A DNA stretch of 15,981 nt from Gammaproteobacteria bacterium (GTDB lineage Bacteria; Pseudomonadota; Gammaproteobacteria; Thiomicrospirales; Thiomicrospiraceae), in assembly GCA_013153955.1 (NCBI GenBank), contig JAADDM010000065.1, positions 1 to 15,981 of the forward strand, in the 5' to 3' direction. The notes beneath the pieces are model-generated. The model saw only the letters and a list, made by a program, of their open reading frames with translations, was not told the origin of the DNA and ran no database searches. This document shows positions 1-6,429 of this stretch, one piece after another. The translations under genes and the position numbers were made by a program. Each line of letters starts with the position of its first letter. Position 1 is the stretch's first letter.

Positions 1-72
1 TACATCACCATTAATGGGTTAACGGAGTTAGCTTATGCATGGCTTGATCCTAGAATAAGAGTGGCAAATTAA
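1..72 (+). CDS. C-terminal end of ABC transporter permease (DppB/OppB type), partial
   Basis: Only the last 23 codons are in the window, in the frame ending with TAA at 70-72. The peptide ends LAYAWLDPRIRVAN. A tail of the form YAWLDPRIR is characteristic of the first inner-membrane permease of peptide/nickel ABC importers (DppB/OppB family), where it follows the last transmembrane helix. The next gene starts at the base directly after this stop and is the matching DppC/OppC partner, which supports the call. The two permeases would form the heterodimeric channel of one importer. The substrate cannot be told from this fragment. Confidence 0.8.
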   Translation, partial: YITINGLTELAYAWLDPRIRVAN

Positions 73-876
73 ATGTTGAAGTATCTTAGTTATAGCATTG
101 TGGTCGTATGGCTGCTCATGGCGCTGCTTGGGTTTGCCATTGGTGATGGGGCAAATGAAGTTATCTTATCTCAGTTTTTGGCAGGTCCAAATAGTCAGGC
201 CATGCTGGGCTCAGATGAACTGGGCAGGCCTGTTTTAGAGCGATTGATATTAGGCGCGCAAACTTCTCTGTTTGTGGCGCTGGGCGTGGTGTTCTTTTCG
301 GCCATTATCGGTACAACGATTGGCATTTACAGTGGTTATGTGGGCGGTCTGACGGATCGTATTGTCACTAAAATAATTGATGTGTTTTTGGCTTTTCCTG
401 GGCTGCTGTTAGCCATTGCACTCGCAGCGATACTGGGGCCGGGTATCGAAAATGTGGTATTTGCTTTAGTCGTTGTTGGCTGGGTAGGCTATGCACGTTT
501 AGCACGCGCGCAAACGTTAAGTTTAAGGCATCGAGAGCATATTCTTGCCGCACGTTCTTTGGCTGTTCCGATGCCGACGATGCTGTGGCGACATGTTTTG
601 CCGCTTATTTTAGCGCCACTGGGCGTTGAGGCAACCTTTGGCATTGCGGGGGCAGTTATCTCTGAAGCGGGTCTATCCTTTTTAGGATTGGGTGTTCAGC
701 CGCCCGATGCCTCTTGGGGCAGTATGATTAAAGAGGGAACGCGTTATCTGTTAGTTGCACCTCATCTGGTGCTTGCCCCTGGTCTGGCGCTTATGATGGT
801 GGTGTTAGCCGTTAACTTAATAGGCGATCAGTGGCGAGATTATTTGGATGTAAGAACGCGTACAGCCAAAAAATAG
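73..876 (+). CDS. ABC transporter permease, DppC/OppC family (peptide/metal importer)
   Basis: Inner-membrane permease of 267 aa, slightly short for a family usually of 270-300 aa. An N-terminal membrane helix (about residues 5-25) is followed by the conserved block LGSDELGRPVLERLILGAQTSL-like sequence near residues 46-67, typical of DppC/OppC. The cytoplasmic EAA loop that docks the ATPase is visible as AARSLAVPMPTMLWRHVLP (about residues 157-175). A C-terminal signature around SEAGLSFLGLGVQPP and SWG follows at about residues 197-217. About five to six membrane segments are apparent. The start ATG directly follows the upstream permease stop, implying translational coupling in one operon. 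No substrate-binding protein or ATPase gene follows, so those subunits must lie upstream of the window or elsewhere. Substrate (di/oligopeptide, nickel or other) is undetermined. Confidence 0.93.
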   Translation: MLKYLSYSIVVVWLLMALLGFAIGDGANEVILSQFLAGPNSQAMLGSDELGRPVLERLILGAQTSLFVALGVVFFSAIIGTTIGIYSGYVGGLTDRIVTKIIDVFLAFPGLLLAIALAAILGPGIENVVFALVVVGWVGYARLARAQTLSLRHREHILAARSLAVPMPTMLWRHVLPLILAPLGVEATFGIAGAVISEAGLSFLGLGVQPPDASWGSMIKEGTRYLLVAPHLVLAPGLALMMVVLAVNLIGDQWRDYLDVRTRTAKK

Positions 877-925
877 AGTCCTGTTAATTTGATGCGTTTA
901 ATCTAAAAATAGGGTGAGGCTTAAC

Positions 926-969
926 TTTGAGAGCGTTGAGTACTTGGCTATTTTAATATCGCTCTTAAA
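926..969. terminator. Possible hairpin terminator between convergent genes
   Basis: The arms TTTGAGAGCG (926-935) and CGCTCTTAAA (960-969) pair over 10 bp with one G-U, separated by a 24-nt loop. A second shorter pair, AAAATAG (906-912) and CTATTTT (949-955), competes with it. The site lies between the converging permease operon and the response regulator gene, where a bidirectional terminator is expected. The loop is long and there is no clean T tract, so the terminator role is weakly supported. Confidence 0.3.
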
Positions 970-971
970 CT

Positions 972-1586
972 TTAGCGATTAGGGCAGCGGCCGGCCTCTA
1001 TCGATAGTCGCACCAGCTCGGTAATCGTCTTGACCTCCAATTTTGTCATTAAGTTTGAGCGGTGCGCTTCAACCGTTTTGATACTGATACAGAGGTTTTT
1101 GGCGATAAGCTTATTCGGTACACCTTGCAAGACTTCAGAGAGAACTTGCTCTTCACGCTTTGAAAGCTGGTTAAATAAGCTGTTGAGTGCTTGACCTTTA
1201 GACTGCTTTTTTTGCAGGTCATCGTATTGATGAATCGCGACTTGAATACGTTCTAATAGATGCTGGTCATTATAAGGCTTTTCAATAAAATCAAATGCGC
1301 CTTCTTTCATCGCCCTTAAAGCCATCGGTACATCGGCATGACCGGTGACGATAATGACGGGAAAGTGTTCGTCAATCGCCTTAATCGATTTGTGCAGATC
1401 CATGCCATTCATACCCGGCATACGAACATCTAATATGACACAGCCCGGTAAGCCTGCGCTAAAGTTATCAAGAAAATCTTGACCATTTTCAAATAGCTTG
1501 GTGGGGAGCTGAATAGACTCAAGTAGCCACTCAAGTGATTCTCGAACCTGCTTATCATCATCTACAATATATACACATGTCTTCAT
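972..1586 (-). CDS. Two-component response regulator, FixJ/TtrR-like (REC + LuxR-type HTH)
   Basis: Cytoplasmic transcriptional regulator of 204 aa, normal for the FixJ/TtrR group. The receiver domain spans about residues 4-118: acidic pocket D9-D11, phosphoacceptor D53 in the LDVRMPGMNG block, T81, and K103 in EKP. A short linker leads to a LuxR/NarL-type HTH at about residues 141-198, with LSKREEQVL, then IAKNLCISIKTVEAHRSNLMTKL as recognition region. All residues needed for phosphotransfer are present. The gene starts five bases after the stop of the sensor kinase on the same strand and has no strong Shine-Dalgarno of its own, so coupled translation from a kinase-regulator transcript is likely. 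Since the partner carries a PhnD-like sensor domain, the pair resembles TtrS/TtrR (tetrathionate) or related thiosulfate sensors. Its target genes are not in this window. Confidence 0.93.
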   Translation of the reverse strand: MKTCVYIVDDDKQVRESLEWLLESIQLPTKLFENGQDFLDNFSAGLPGCVILDVRMPGMNGMDLHKSIKAIDEHFPVIIVTGHADVPMALRAMKEGAFDFIEKPYNDQHLLERIQVAIHQYDDLQKKQSKGQALNSLFNQLSKREEQVLSEVLQGVPNKLIAKNLCISIKTVEAHRSNLMTKLEVKTITELVRLSIEAGRCPNR

Positions 1587-1591
1587 AGCGG

Positions 1592-4027
1592 TTAATTTAC
1601 TTTTGATTTCTCTGATAGGCTGTCCTGTTTAGCGGACGATGTTTGAATATTTTGGTCTGTCATTGGAGTGCATAATTTAGCCTGCGGCAAGGTAAATGTA
1701 AACTGGCAACCAAGATCATTATTTTGTATTTGTAACGTACTGTGATGTGCTTCAATGATACTTCGACAGATGGCTAAACCGAGTCCCATTCCTTCTGTTT
1801 TAGAGGAGTGGAATGCATCAAATATGCTTTGTATTTCGGTTTCATCGACTCCCGTCCCCATATCAATAACGTTTACCTTCACCTTGTGCGCGAGGTGTGT
1901 CACTTCAATGCTGACAATGCCTCCTACTGTTGAGGCTTCAATCGCATTACGTACAAGGTTTAGGATCACTTGTTCAATCTGAATTTTATCTCCCATGACG
2001 CACTGTTCGGTGCTTAAAGAGGGGGCCTTTAATTCGATTCTTTGGCGGTGGGCTTCGGTCATTAGGATGTCTAATACTCGGTTAATAGAAACGTTTAAAT
2101 CAAAGGTTTGATGCTGTGGAATGCCTGTCTGTACAAACTCCCTTAGCCGCTTAATAATATTAGAGGCGAGGTTTAAACTGTCTAAAGAGCGGGTGAGACC
2201 AACCTCTATATTGGCAGAAGAGTCCTCTTTTAAGCGAATTAAACTGCCACTGATATAGTTGGCTGCGGCGGTTAAAGGTTGGTTAATTTCATGTGCTAAT
2301 CCGGTTGCGAGCTCTCCTGCGGTAAATAGGCGTGTGATTTTGCCGACTTGGGCACGATAGTTCTCTCTCTCTTCTTCTATGGCTTGGCGCTCAATACCTG
2401 ATGCAATCCACTGGGTCATCAGGCGAAGTAACTCTTGATCGACATCGGTCAGTTCAGTGTGTTTTGTCCGTTCACCAATAAAGATTAAAAAACGATTAGG
2501 TTGCTCATTTACTTGAATGGTAATGCTCTGTAAACGCTTATTTGAGTGGATGTTTTCATGATTCTGTATTTGAGTGCTATTAGGTTCAAAGTTGGCTAAC
2601 TTTAGATTATATAAGGTTTCATTTTCATAAGATTTATCACCATAGAAGGATTGTAGAAGGAGGTGCTCTGTTCCTGTGATCCCCGGCTCTGCTGTGCTGA
2701 TGTTATAGAGAAAGGTGGCATCCATTTGAAAGTGAATGCAGGCAAGTTTAATGAGCTTATCGACTTTTTCAGTATAGCTGGCGTGGTAGTCAATGGAGAT
2801 TTCATAGAACCCCTGTAGCGCTTCACGACTACGTCTAAGAGTGGCTTCAACCGCTTCACGCGCTCGAATATCTTCTTCTAAAATTTGATTCACCAGTGAA
2901 AGTTCTTGGGTTTGTTGAATCACCTCTTGACCTAGGTTATTTCGATGTTTTGCAAGTTCCTGTTTTGAGAGCGCCAGTTTACGATTAACTCGACTTACAT
3001 GGGCGATGGAGAGCGTTAAAACTAAAATCAGTACCAGTACTGTGCTGGCTTCAAATGCGTACTCCTCCCATAAGGCCATCAGGCTAATTTTGTGCGGCGT
3101 ATAAGGGGGCAGTTTTAATGCTCGAAGTAATCCTCGCACCGTATCAAGATCTGCGGGGAAGTGCCAGCCATAATGGCTTTGATAGGGGAGCTCTAATGGA
3201 GACTTAGGCATGGTGAATAGCTTAGCGGCAACTTCTCTAGACAGTCCAACATCGGTATAAGGCAGGTTAATAATGCCCCATTGGGCATAGAGTGCGCTGC
3301 TATGTTTCAGCGGAAAGCCTGACCGGCTTTTTGGGCTGATGACTTTAAGGGTATTTGGAGACAGTAAGCCTGACTGAGTCATCTCTTCTATAAGGCCTGA
3401 ACGGATGATTCCTGCATCTATCTCATCATGCAGCACGGCATTAATGATGCGAGTTTGTGAGCCATTCGTGAATAGCAGTTCAAAGAAGTCTTTTTCAGGG
3501 GTAATGCCTGAGCGGATAAATTCACGTAGCATCATCTGATAGCCACCAAACTCAAAAGGGGAGCTGGCAGCAACGCTGTTATTTCTTAGGTCGGATAGGC
3601 TGTTGATAAAGTGGTTATCTGCTTTAGTGATGACGCTTGCTGAAAAAAACTGGCTCGGGTGATTGTGATAAGCAGACTGTAAGGTGGCAATAGATTTTGC
3701 CCCTTTAGATACATAGTTAACAATGTGGTTTGGGCTGGTAATAATAAATTGGAGTTGTTGCTTCTCTACCGCATTCATGAGGCATTCTCGTCCCATGGGT
3801 TTAATGATAAATTGATGGGTGGGGATCTGATGAGAGAGATAATCTGCGGTGCGCTGCCAAAACTGTGTGCTGGTGGAATTGCTGTGTTGGTTTAAAACAC
3901 CGATAGAGATGGTGTGTGCAAAAGCGGAAACATTGAGTAATAACAGGCTGATTAATCCTAGAAATCGCCAAGATGTGAATAAGGGAAAGGATTTTTTTGG
4001 AGACTGTAAGAGGGAATGTATTGAGAT
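1592..4027 (-). CDS. TtrS-like sensor histidine kinase: periplasmic PhnD-like domain, TM, GAF-like, HisKA/HATPase; start codon non-canonical or lost
   Basis: Membrane sensor kinase. Counting from the first ATG (3794-3796) there are 734 aa: rest of a PhnD-like periplasmic binding domain (to about 235, including FGGYQMMLREFIRSGI and DAGIIRSGLIEEM), transmembrane helix at about 250-267, coiled coil 270-325, GAF-like domain about 340-470, then a FixL/NtrB-type kinase core with H502 (ATGLAHEINQPL), N box N613/N617, D645-G647 and the GLGL loop 670-673. The frame is open for 81 more codons upstream. These supply the missing start of the sensor domain (QFWQRTADYLS) and a signal peptide with KK, a hydrophobic core and an AFA cleavage site. 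No ATG, GTG or TTG lies in that stretch. I placed the start at ATC 4025-4027 because an AAGGCGAG Shine-Dalgarno lies six bases before it. Starting at 3796 would delete the signal peptide and half a domain. A mutated start or a frameshift (seven-A run at 3992-3998) is the alternative. Confidence 0.85.
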   Translation of the reverse strand: MSIHSLLQSPKKSFPLFTSWRFLGLISLLLLNVSAFAHTISIGVLNQHSNSTSTQFWQRTADYLSHQIPTHQFIIKPMGRECLMNAVEKQQLQFIITSPNHIVNYVSKGAKSIATLQSAYHNHPSQFFSASVITKADNHFINSLSDLRNNSVAASSPFEFGGYQMMLREFIRSGITPEKDFFELLFTNGSQTRIINAVLHDEIDAGIIRSGLIEEMTQSGLLSPNTLKVISPKSRSGFPLKHSSALYAQWGIINLPYTDVGLSREVAAKLFTMPKSPLELPYQSHYGWHFPADLDTVRGLLRALKLPPYTPHKISLMALWEEYAFEASTVLVLILVLTLSIAHVSRVNRKLALSKQELAKHRNNLGQEVIQQTQELSLVNQILEEDIRAREAVEATLRRSREALQGFYEISIDYHASYTEKVDKLIKLACIHFQMDATFLYNISTAEPGITGTEHLLLQSFYGDKSYENETLYNLKLANFEPNSTQIQNHENIHSNKRLQSITIQVNEQPNRFLIFIGERTKHTELTDVDQELLRLMTQWIASGIERQAIEEERENYRAQVGKITRLFTAGELATGLAHEINQPLTAAANYISGSLIRLKEDSSANIEVGLTRSLDSLNLASNIIKRLREFVQTGIPQHQTFDLNVSINRVLDILMTEAHRQRIELKAPSLSTEQCVMGDKIQIEQVILNLVRNAIEASTVGGIVSIEVTHLAHKVKVNVIDMGTGVDETEIQSIFDAFHSSKTEGMGLGLAICRSIIEAHHSTLQIQNNDLGCQFTFTLPQAKLCTPMTDQNIQTSSAKQDSLSEKSKVN

Positions 4028-4116
4028 AAAAGACTCGCCTTAAAATAGCTATAAATAGAGGTGGCAGGGGTGTAGAGTGCTGAATTAGGGACTGCGATTT
4101 GGAGTCAACCTTAGCC

Positions 4117-4122
4117 ATTTTA
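4117..4122 (-). promoter_or_regulatory. Candidate -10 box for the sensor kinase operon
   Basis: On the minus strand this reads TAAAAT, a five-of-six match to the sigma-70 -10 box. The expected -35 position (4140-4145) reads GTGCAG, a poor match, which is common at activator-dependent promoters. A perfect palindrome (4146-4161) is centred about 43 bases upstream of the implied transcription start near 4110, close to a class II activator position. With this start the leader would be about 80 nt and would exclude the out-of-frame ATG at 4116-4118. Spacing logic only. Confidence 0.3.
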
Positions 4123-4145
4123 ATATAAAAGCAGACGAACTGCAC

Positions 4146-4182
4146 CTAGGGTTATCCCTAGTTATTGTAGTGTGCACCCTAG
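4146..4182. promoter_or_regulatory. Palindromic operator candidate with an extra half-site
   Basis: CTAGGG-TTAT-CCCTAG (4146-4161) is a perfect palindrome of six-base arms with a four-base spacer. A further CCCTAG lies at 4177-4182, exactly 21 bp (two helical turns) from the CCCTAG arm. TGCACC occurs just before both elements (4141-4146 and 4173-4178). The position between the divergent sensor kinase and the small HTH gene suggests binding by a dimeric regulator, perhaps the neighbouring LuxR-type regulator or the HTH protein. Which protein binds is unknown. Confidence 0.5.
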
Positions 4183-4191
4183 TGTTAGTTG

Positions 4192-4220
4192 TTGGCAAGG
4201 TGTACTAAAGTATCTCTCAT
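4192..4220 (+). promoter_or_regulatory. Possible sigma-70 promoter for the small HTH gene
   Basis: TTGGCA (4192-4197, five of six to the -35 consensus) is followed after 17 bp by TCTCAT (4215-4220, four of six to the -10). It would produce a leader of about 100 nt before the HTH gene, containing the GC-rich hairpin at 4290-4303. Weak -10, so tentative. Confidence 0.3.
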
Positions 4221-4289
4221 TAATCTTATGTATATCGTTCAACACGGTATCACCATTAAATACGCAATATTAGAAGACTATAACGAACT

Positions 4290-4303
4290 GGGGGCCGCCC
4301 CCC
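4290..4303 (+). promoter_or_regulatory. GC-rich hairpin in the leader of the small HTH gene
   Basis: GGGGGCCGCCCCCC can fold into a five-bp all-GC stem with a three-base loop, 14 bases before the GGAGG Shine-Dalgarno (4318-4322). It is followed by only three T residues, so it is a poor intrinsic terminator, but could pause polymerase or affect ribosome access. It stands out against AT-rich surroundings. Confidence 0.4.
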
Positions 4304-4327
4304 TTTAAGCCTTGTATGGAGGATATA

Positions 4328-4573
4328 ATGCGCAAATTAATCTCTGAAGAGAGTGTCGCTAGTTTTATTAGAATGAGAGAGGAGGGGCTTACCGTTGCAC
4401 AAATAGCCGTAGAGAACGGCGTCTCAGCTGCGGTCGTCTATAGACGTTTACGAGAAGCTAAATTAAAGTGTGAGAATGAGAGCAGAGAGAACTGCTTCGC
4501 CTCTGATAACTCTGAGCGTGTTCAGAATATTGGCGAGTCTTATCGTGGAATGATTCTGTTTGGCGTGATGTAA
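4328..4573 (+). CDS. Small helix-turn-helix protein of unknown function
   Basis: Start ATG 4328 gives an 81-aa protein. An in-frame ATG at 4316 exists, but the GGAGG Shine-Dalgarno (4318-4322) overlaps it and sits five bases before 4328, which decides the start. Residues 8-43 resemble a resolvase/homeodomain-like HTH: a first helix (VASFIRMREEG), then LTVAQIAVENGVSAAVVYRRL, with the pattern of a turn around NGVS and a recognition helix ending in YRRL. The remaining 38 residues are polar with no recognisable domain. I infer DNA binding. It is transcribed away from the TtrS-like kinase across a shared 300-bp region with a palindrome, so it could regulate that system or itself. It could also be a relic of a longer recombinase-like protein. 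I do not recognise a named family. Confidence 0.7.
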   Translation: MRKLISEESVASFIRMREEGLTVAQIAVENGVSAAVVYRRLREAKLKCENESRENCFASDNSERVQNIGESYRGMILFGVM

Positions 4574-4630
4574 ATACTGCCTTTTAGATTTTAGAAAGGG
4601 GAGGTCATCGCTGTAAAATAGGATGCGAGA

Positions 4631-5086
4631 CTAGGCTTTGTTGGGTGTTATTATTCTTATCGTATTGTTTAGATGAACCCAGCCTGATCTAACCACTTGA
4701 CAGCGAACACCTCCGCGCCATTCAGGACTTAATTCTAATGTAAGTCCTTTAAAAAGTTGATCCATCCTTTTACAAGGGTTGGTTTCAGCCGTTACCCTCA
4801 ATATTACCTCGCCTATTTCAATCATCTCTCCTAAAGAAGCTGTACTAAAGTCCATGCGATCAATTAATAGATTCGCACGGAGCTCTGTCCAATCAATATT
4901 GGTAGACAGTGTTTGGCATACTGATTGCCAAGTTTTGTTTGAGAGTAGCGTTACAGCTGTTTCAGCACACTTAGCCCCTTGAAAATCATTTTCTAAGCCT
5001 GATGATTGCGAAATATAAATCGCACTATGCTCATCTATTGCTGCACTTGAATAGGCGTGTGTCGCAATTCCGATCAATTTAGGCAT
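4631..5086 (-). CDS. Stand-alone MOSC-domain protein
   Basis: A 151-aa protein made almost entirely of one MOSC (Moco sulfurase C-terminal) domain. Visible landmarks are the VTLLS strand (45-49), the TELRANLL block with R70, a GEMIEIGEVILRVTAETNPC segment with the family cysteine C105 in an N-P-C-x-x-M context, GG at 125-126, and a final strand QVVRSGWV. MOSC domains are found in molybdenum cofactor sulfurases, mARC and YiiM-type proteins, and are thought to bind Moco or carry sulfur. The conserved cysteine suggests an active protein. The usual GD near the end of the domain is replaced (HLNNTIRI). No signal peptide. No molybdoenzyme or Moco biosynthesis gene lies nearby, so the partner is unknown. 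The gene converges on the HTH gene with 57 bp between stops. Shine-Dalgarno is weak (AGAAG). Confidence 0.82.
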   Translation of the reverse strand: MPKLIGIATHAYSSAAIDEHSAIYISQSSGLENDFQGAKCAETAVTLLSNKTWQSVCQTLSTNIDWTELRANLLIDRMDFSTASLGEMIEIGEVILRVTAETNPCKRMDQLFKGLTLELSPEWRGGVRCQVVRSGWVHLNNTIRIITPNKA

Positions 5087-5109
5087 CTTTTAGCTTCTAT
5101 TAAGTTAGG

Positions 5110-5192
5110 GGGGGATTTTAAAACTCTATCATACCTTTTTAGGCGGACAAGCCATTTATGACGATGCTTGATCCCCCTTTTTTGGGTATGAT
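5110..5192 (-). ncRNA. Candidate structured 5' leader with pseudoknot order, upstream of the MOSC gene
   Basis: On the minus strand, 5' to 3': P1 arm ATCATACC (5192-5185), seven bases, P2 arm GGGGGAT (5177-5171), directly abutting hairpin P3 CAAGCAT / ATGGCTTG (5170-5164 with 5155-5148, one bulge, eight-base loop), a linker, P1 closing arm GGTATGAT (5135-5128), 11 bases, P2 closing arm ATCCCCC (5116-5110). P1 (8 bp) and P2 (7 bp) interleave, so they form either an H-type pseudoknot or two mutually exclusive helices. The last arm ends 23 bases before the MOSC start. Transcription as a MOSC leader is inferred: the predicted nagZ promoter is too far downstream to include it on the plus strand. 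It matches no riboswitch I can name. Confidence 0.4.
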
Positions 5193-5270
5193 GACCGCAG
5201 GGATTTAAAGCGTAAAGTTTAGGTTTGAAATCTAGGCTAGATATTTAGACCTTAAGGGCCATTCTTTAAC

Positions 5271-5299
5271 TTGAGTGACAAAGACAAAGTCTGCATAAT
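5271..5299 (+). promoter_or_regulatory. Sigma-70 promoter for nagZ
   Basis: TTGAGT (5271-5276) and CATAAT (5294-5299) are separated by the ideal 17 bp, with four and five of six consensus matches. The predicted transcription start is near 5306, about 53 bases before nagZ. A second, weaker candidate follows: TTGGGT (5305-5310), 16 bp, TAGAAT (5327-5332). Confidence 0.5.
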
Positions 5300-5358
5300 C
5301 CTTATTGGGTTACAAACTTATTAAACTAGAATGAATAGGCCGTGGAGCCAGAGTATCA

Positions 5359-6429
5359 ATGCAAAAAATAGATGGAAAAGCAATGTCCTTAGGGGCTGTC
5401 ATGGTCGATGTGGCGGGGGTGACCCTACAGCCAAAAGAGATAGAACGATTAATGAATCCACTGGTTGCCGGGGTGATTCTATTTCGTCGTAATTTTGAAT
5501 CGGTTGAGCAGATTCAGGCCTTAACCAAAGCCATACACGAACTAAGGCACCCACGTTTATTAATTGGGGTTGATCATGAAGGCGGACGAGTACAGCGGTT
5601 TAGAGAGGGCTTTACTCATATTCCACCCATGAGGGTGCTAGGCCGACTCTATGAGCAAGATAAACAGAAGAGTTATGAGGTTGCTGAAAAAATGGGCTGG
5701 TTACTGGCTGCTGAGTTATTAGCGGTTGGCGTCGATTTTAGCTTTGCACCCGTGGTCGATTTAGACTATGGCGGCAGTAAAGTTATCGGCGATAGAGCAT
5801 TTCATGCGAATCCCATTGCAGTCGGAAATCTCTCCTTTCACTTAATGAACGGAATGCGTAAAGCGGGCATGGCCTCTGTGGCAAAGCACTTTCCTGGGCA
5901 TGGTTATATTGAAGCGGATACGCATTTAGAAGTGGCTGTCGATAATCGCTCTTTTTCTGATATTCAGCAGCATGATATGCAGCCATTTTTGAGATTGATT
6001 GAGAATGGCTTAGATGCAGTGATGCCGGCACATGTTATCTACCCAAACATGGACAGTCTACCCGCGGGATTCTCTGAGTTTTGGTTACAAACGGTTTTAC
6101 GTAAACAGTGCCATTTTGAAGGTGCTATCATCAGTGATGATATGAGTATGAAGGCGGCTGTAGAGTACGGTGGGGCGCATGAACGTGTACTTAAAGCGTT
6201 GCAGGCAGGCTGTGATTTAGTCTTGGTGTGTAATGATCCGTTCGCTGCAGATGAAGTGCTTGCTAACATCAACTGGCACGGCGACGCTTTATCACATGCG
6301 CGTCTAATTCGCTTGCATGCGCATGGTAAATTTAGCCCTCAAAAACTTAAGTTTAATCCTCTATGGCAGGCTGCGGTCTCTATCGCAGAGGAATTAAACC
6401 AATCAAATGATCAACAGGAGTTAATTTAA
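5359..6429 (+). CDS. nagZ: Beta-N-acetylhexosaminidase NagZ
   Basis: Cytoplasmic glycoside hydrolase family 3 enzyme that removes terminal N-acetylglucosamine from anhydromuropeptides during cell-wall recycling. The 356-aa length is typical. Family blocks in order: GVILFRRNF (39-46), the GVDHEGGRVQRFR block (70-82), VDFSFAPVVDLD (125-136), KHFPGHG (176-182), the ADTH loop (186-189) carrying the catalytic His, VMPAHVIYP (221-229), and SDDMSM (259-264) with the nucleophilic Asp. No catalytic residue is missing. The ATG at 5359 has a GGAG 11 bases upstream; an in-frame ATG at 5383 would begin MSLGAVM, closer to the E. coli start, and is a real alternative. The gene overlaps the next by one base (TAATG), so the two probably form one operon. 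NagZ products can also influence AmpC-type beta-lactamase induction, but no ampR or ampC is present here. Confidence 0.96.
   Translation: MQKIDGKAMSLGAVMVDVAGVTLQPKEIERLMNPLVAGVILFRRNFESVEQIQALTKAIHELRHPRLLIGVDHEGGRVQRFREGFTHIPPMRVLGRLYEQDKQKSYEVAEKMGWLLAAELLAVGVDFSFAPVVDLDYGGSKVIGDRAFHANPIAVGNLSFHLMNGMRKAGMASVAKHFPGHGYIEADTHLEVAVDNRSFSDIQQHDMQPFLRLIENGLDAVMPAHVIYPNMDSLPAGFSEFWLQTVLRKQCHFEGAIISDDMSMKAAVEYGGAHERVLKALQAGCDLVLVCNDPFAADEVLANINWHGDALSHARLIRLHAHGKFSPQKLKFNPLWQAAVSIAEELNQSNDQQELI

Noticed and set aside
3801..4145. Minus-strand open frame just upstream of the kinase ATG
   Set aside because: It is in a different frame from the kinase and its translation after about residue 65 overlaps the true signal peptide and sensor domain in the kinase frame. 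It is retained only as part of the frameshift alternative discussed for the kinase start.
4147..4161. Resemblance of the palindrome to part of the I-SceI homing site (TAGGGATAAC)
   Set aside because: Only about half of that 18-bp site matches and there is no intron or homing endonuclease; the symmetry is better explained as an operator.
4580..4598. Short CCTTT/AAAGG stem between the HTH and MOSC stops
   Set aside because: Five AT-rich base pairs without a T tract; too weak to call a terminator.
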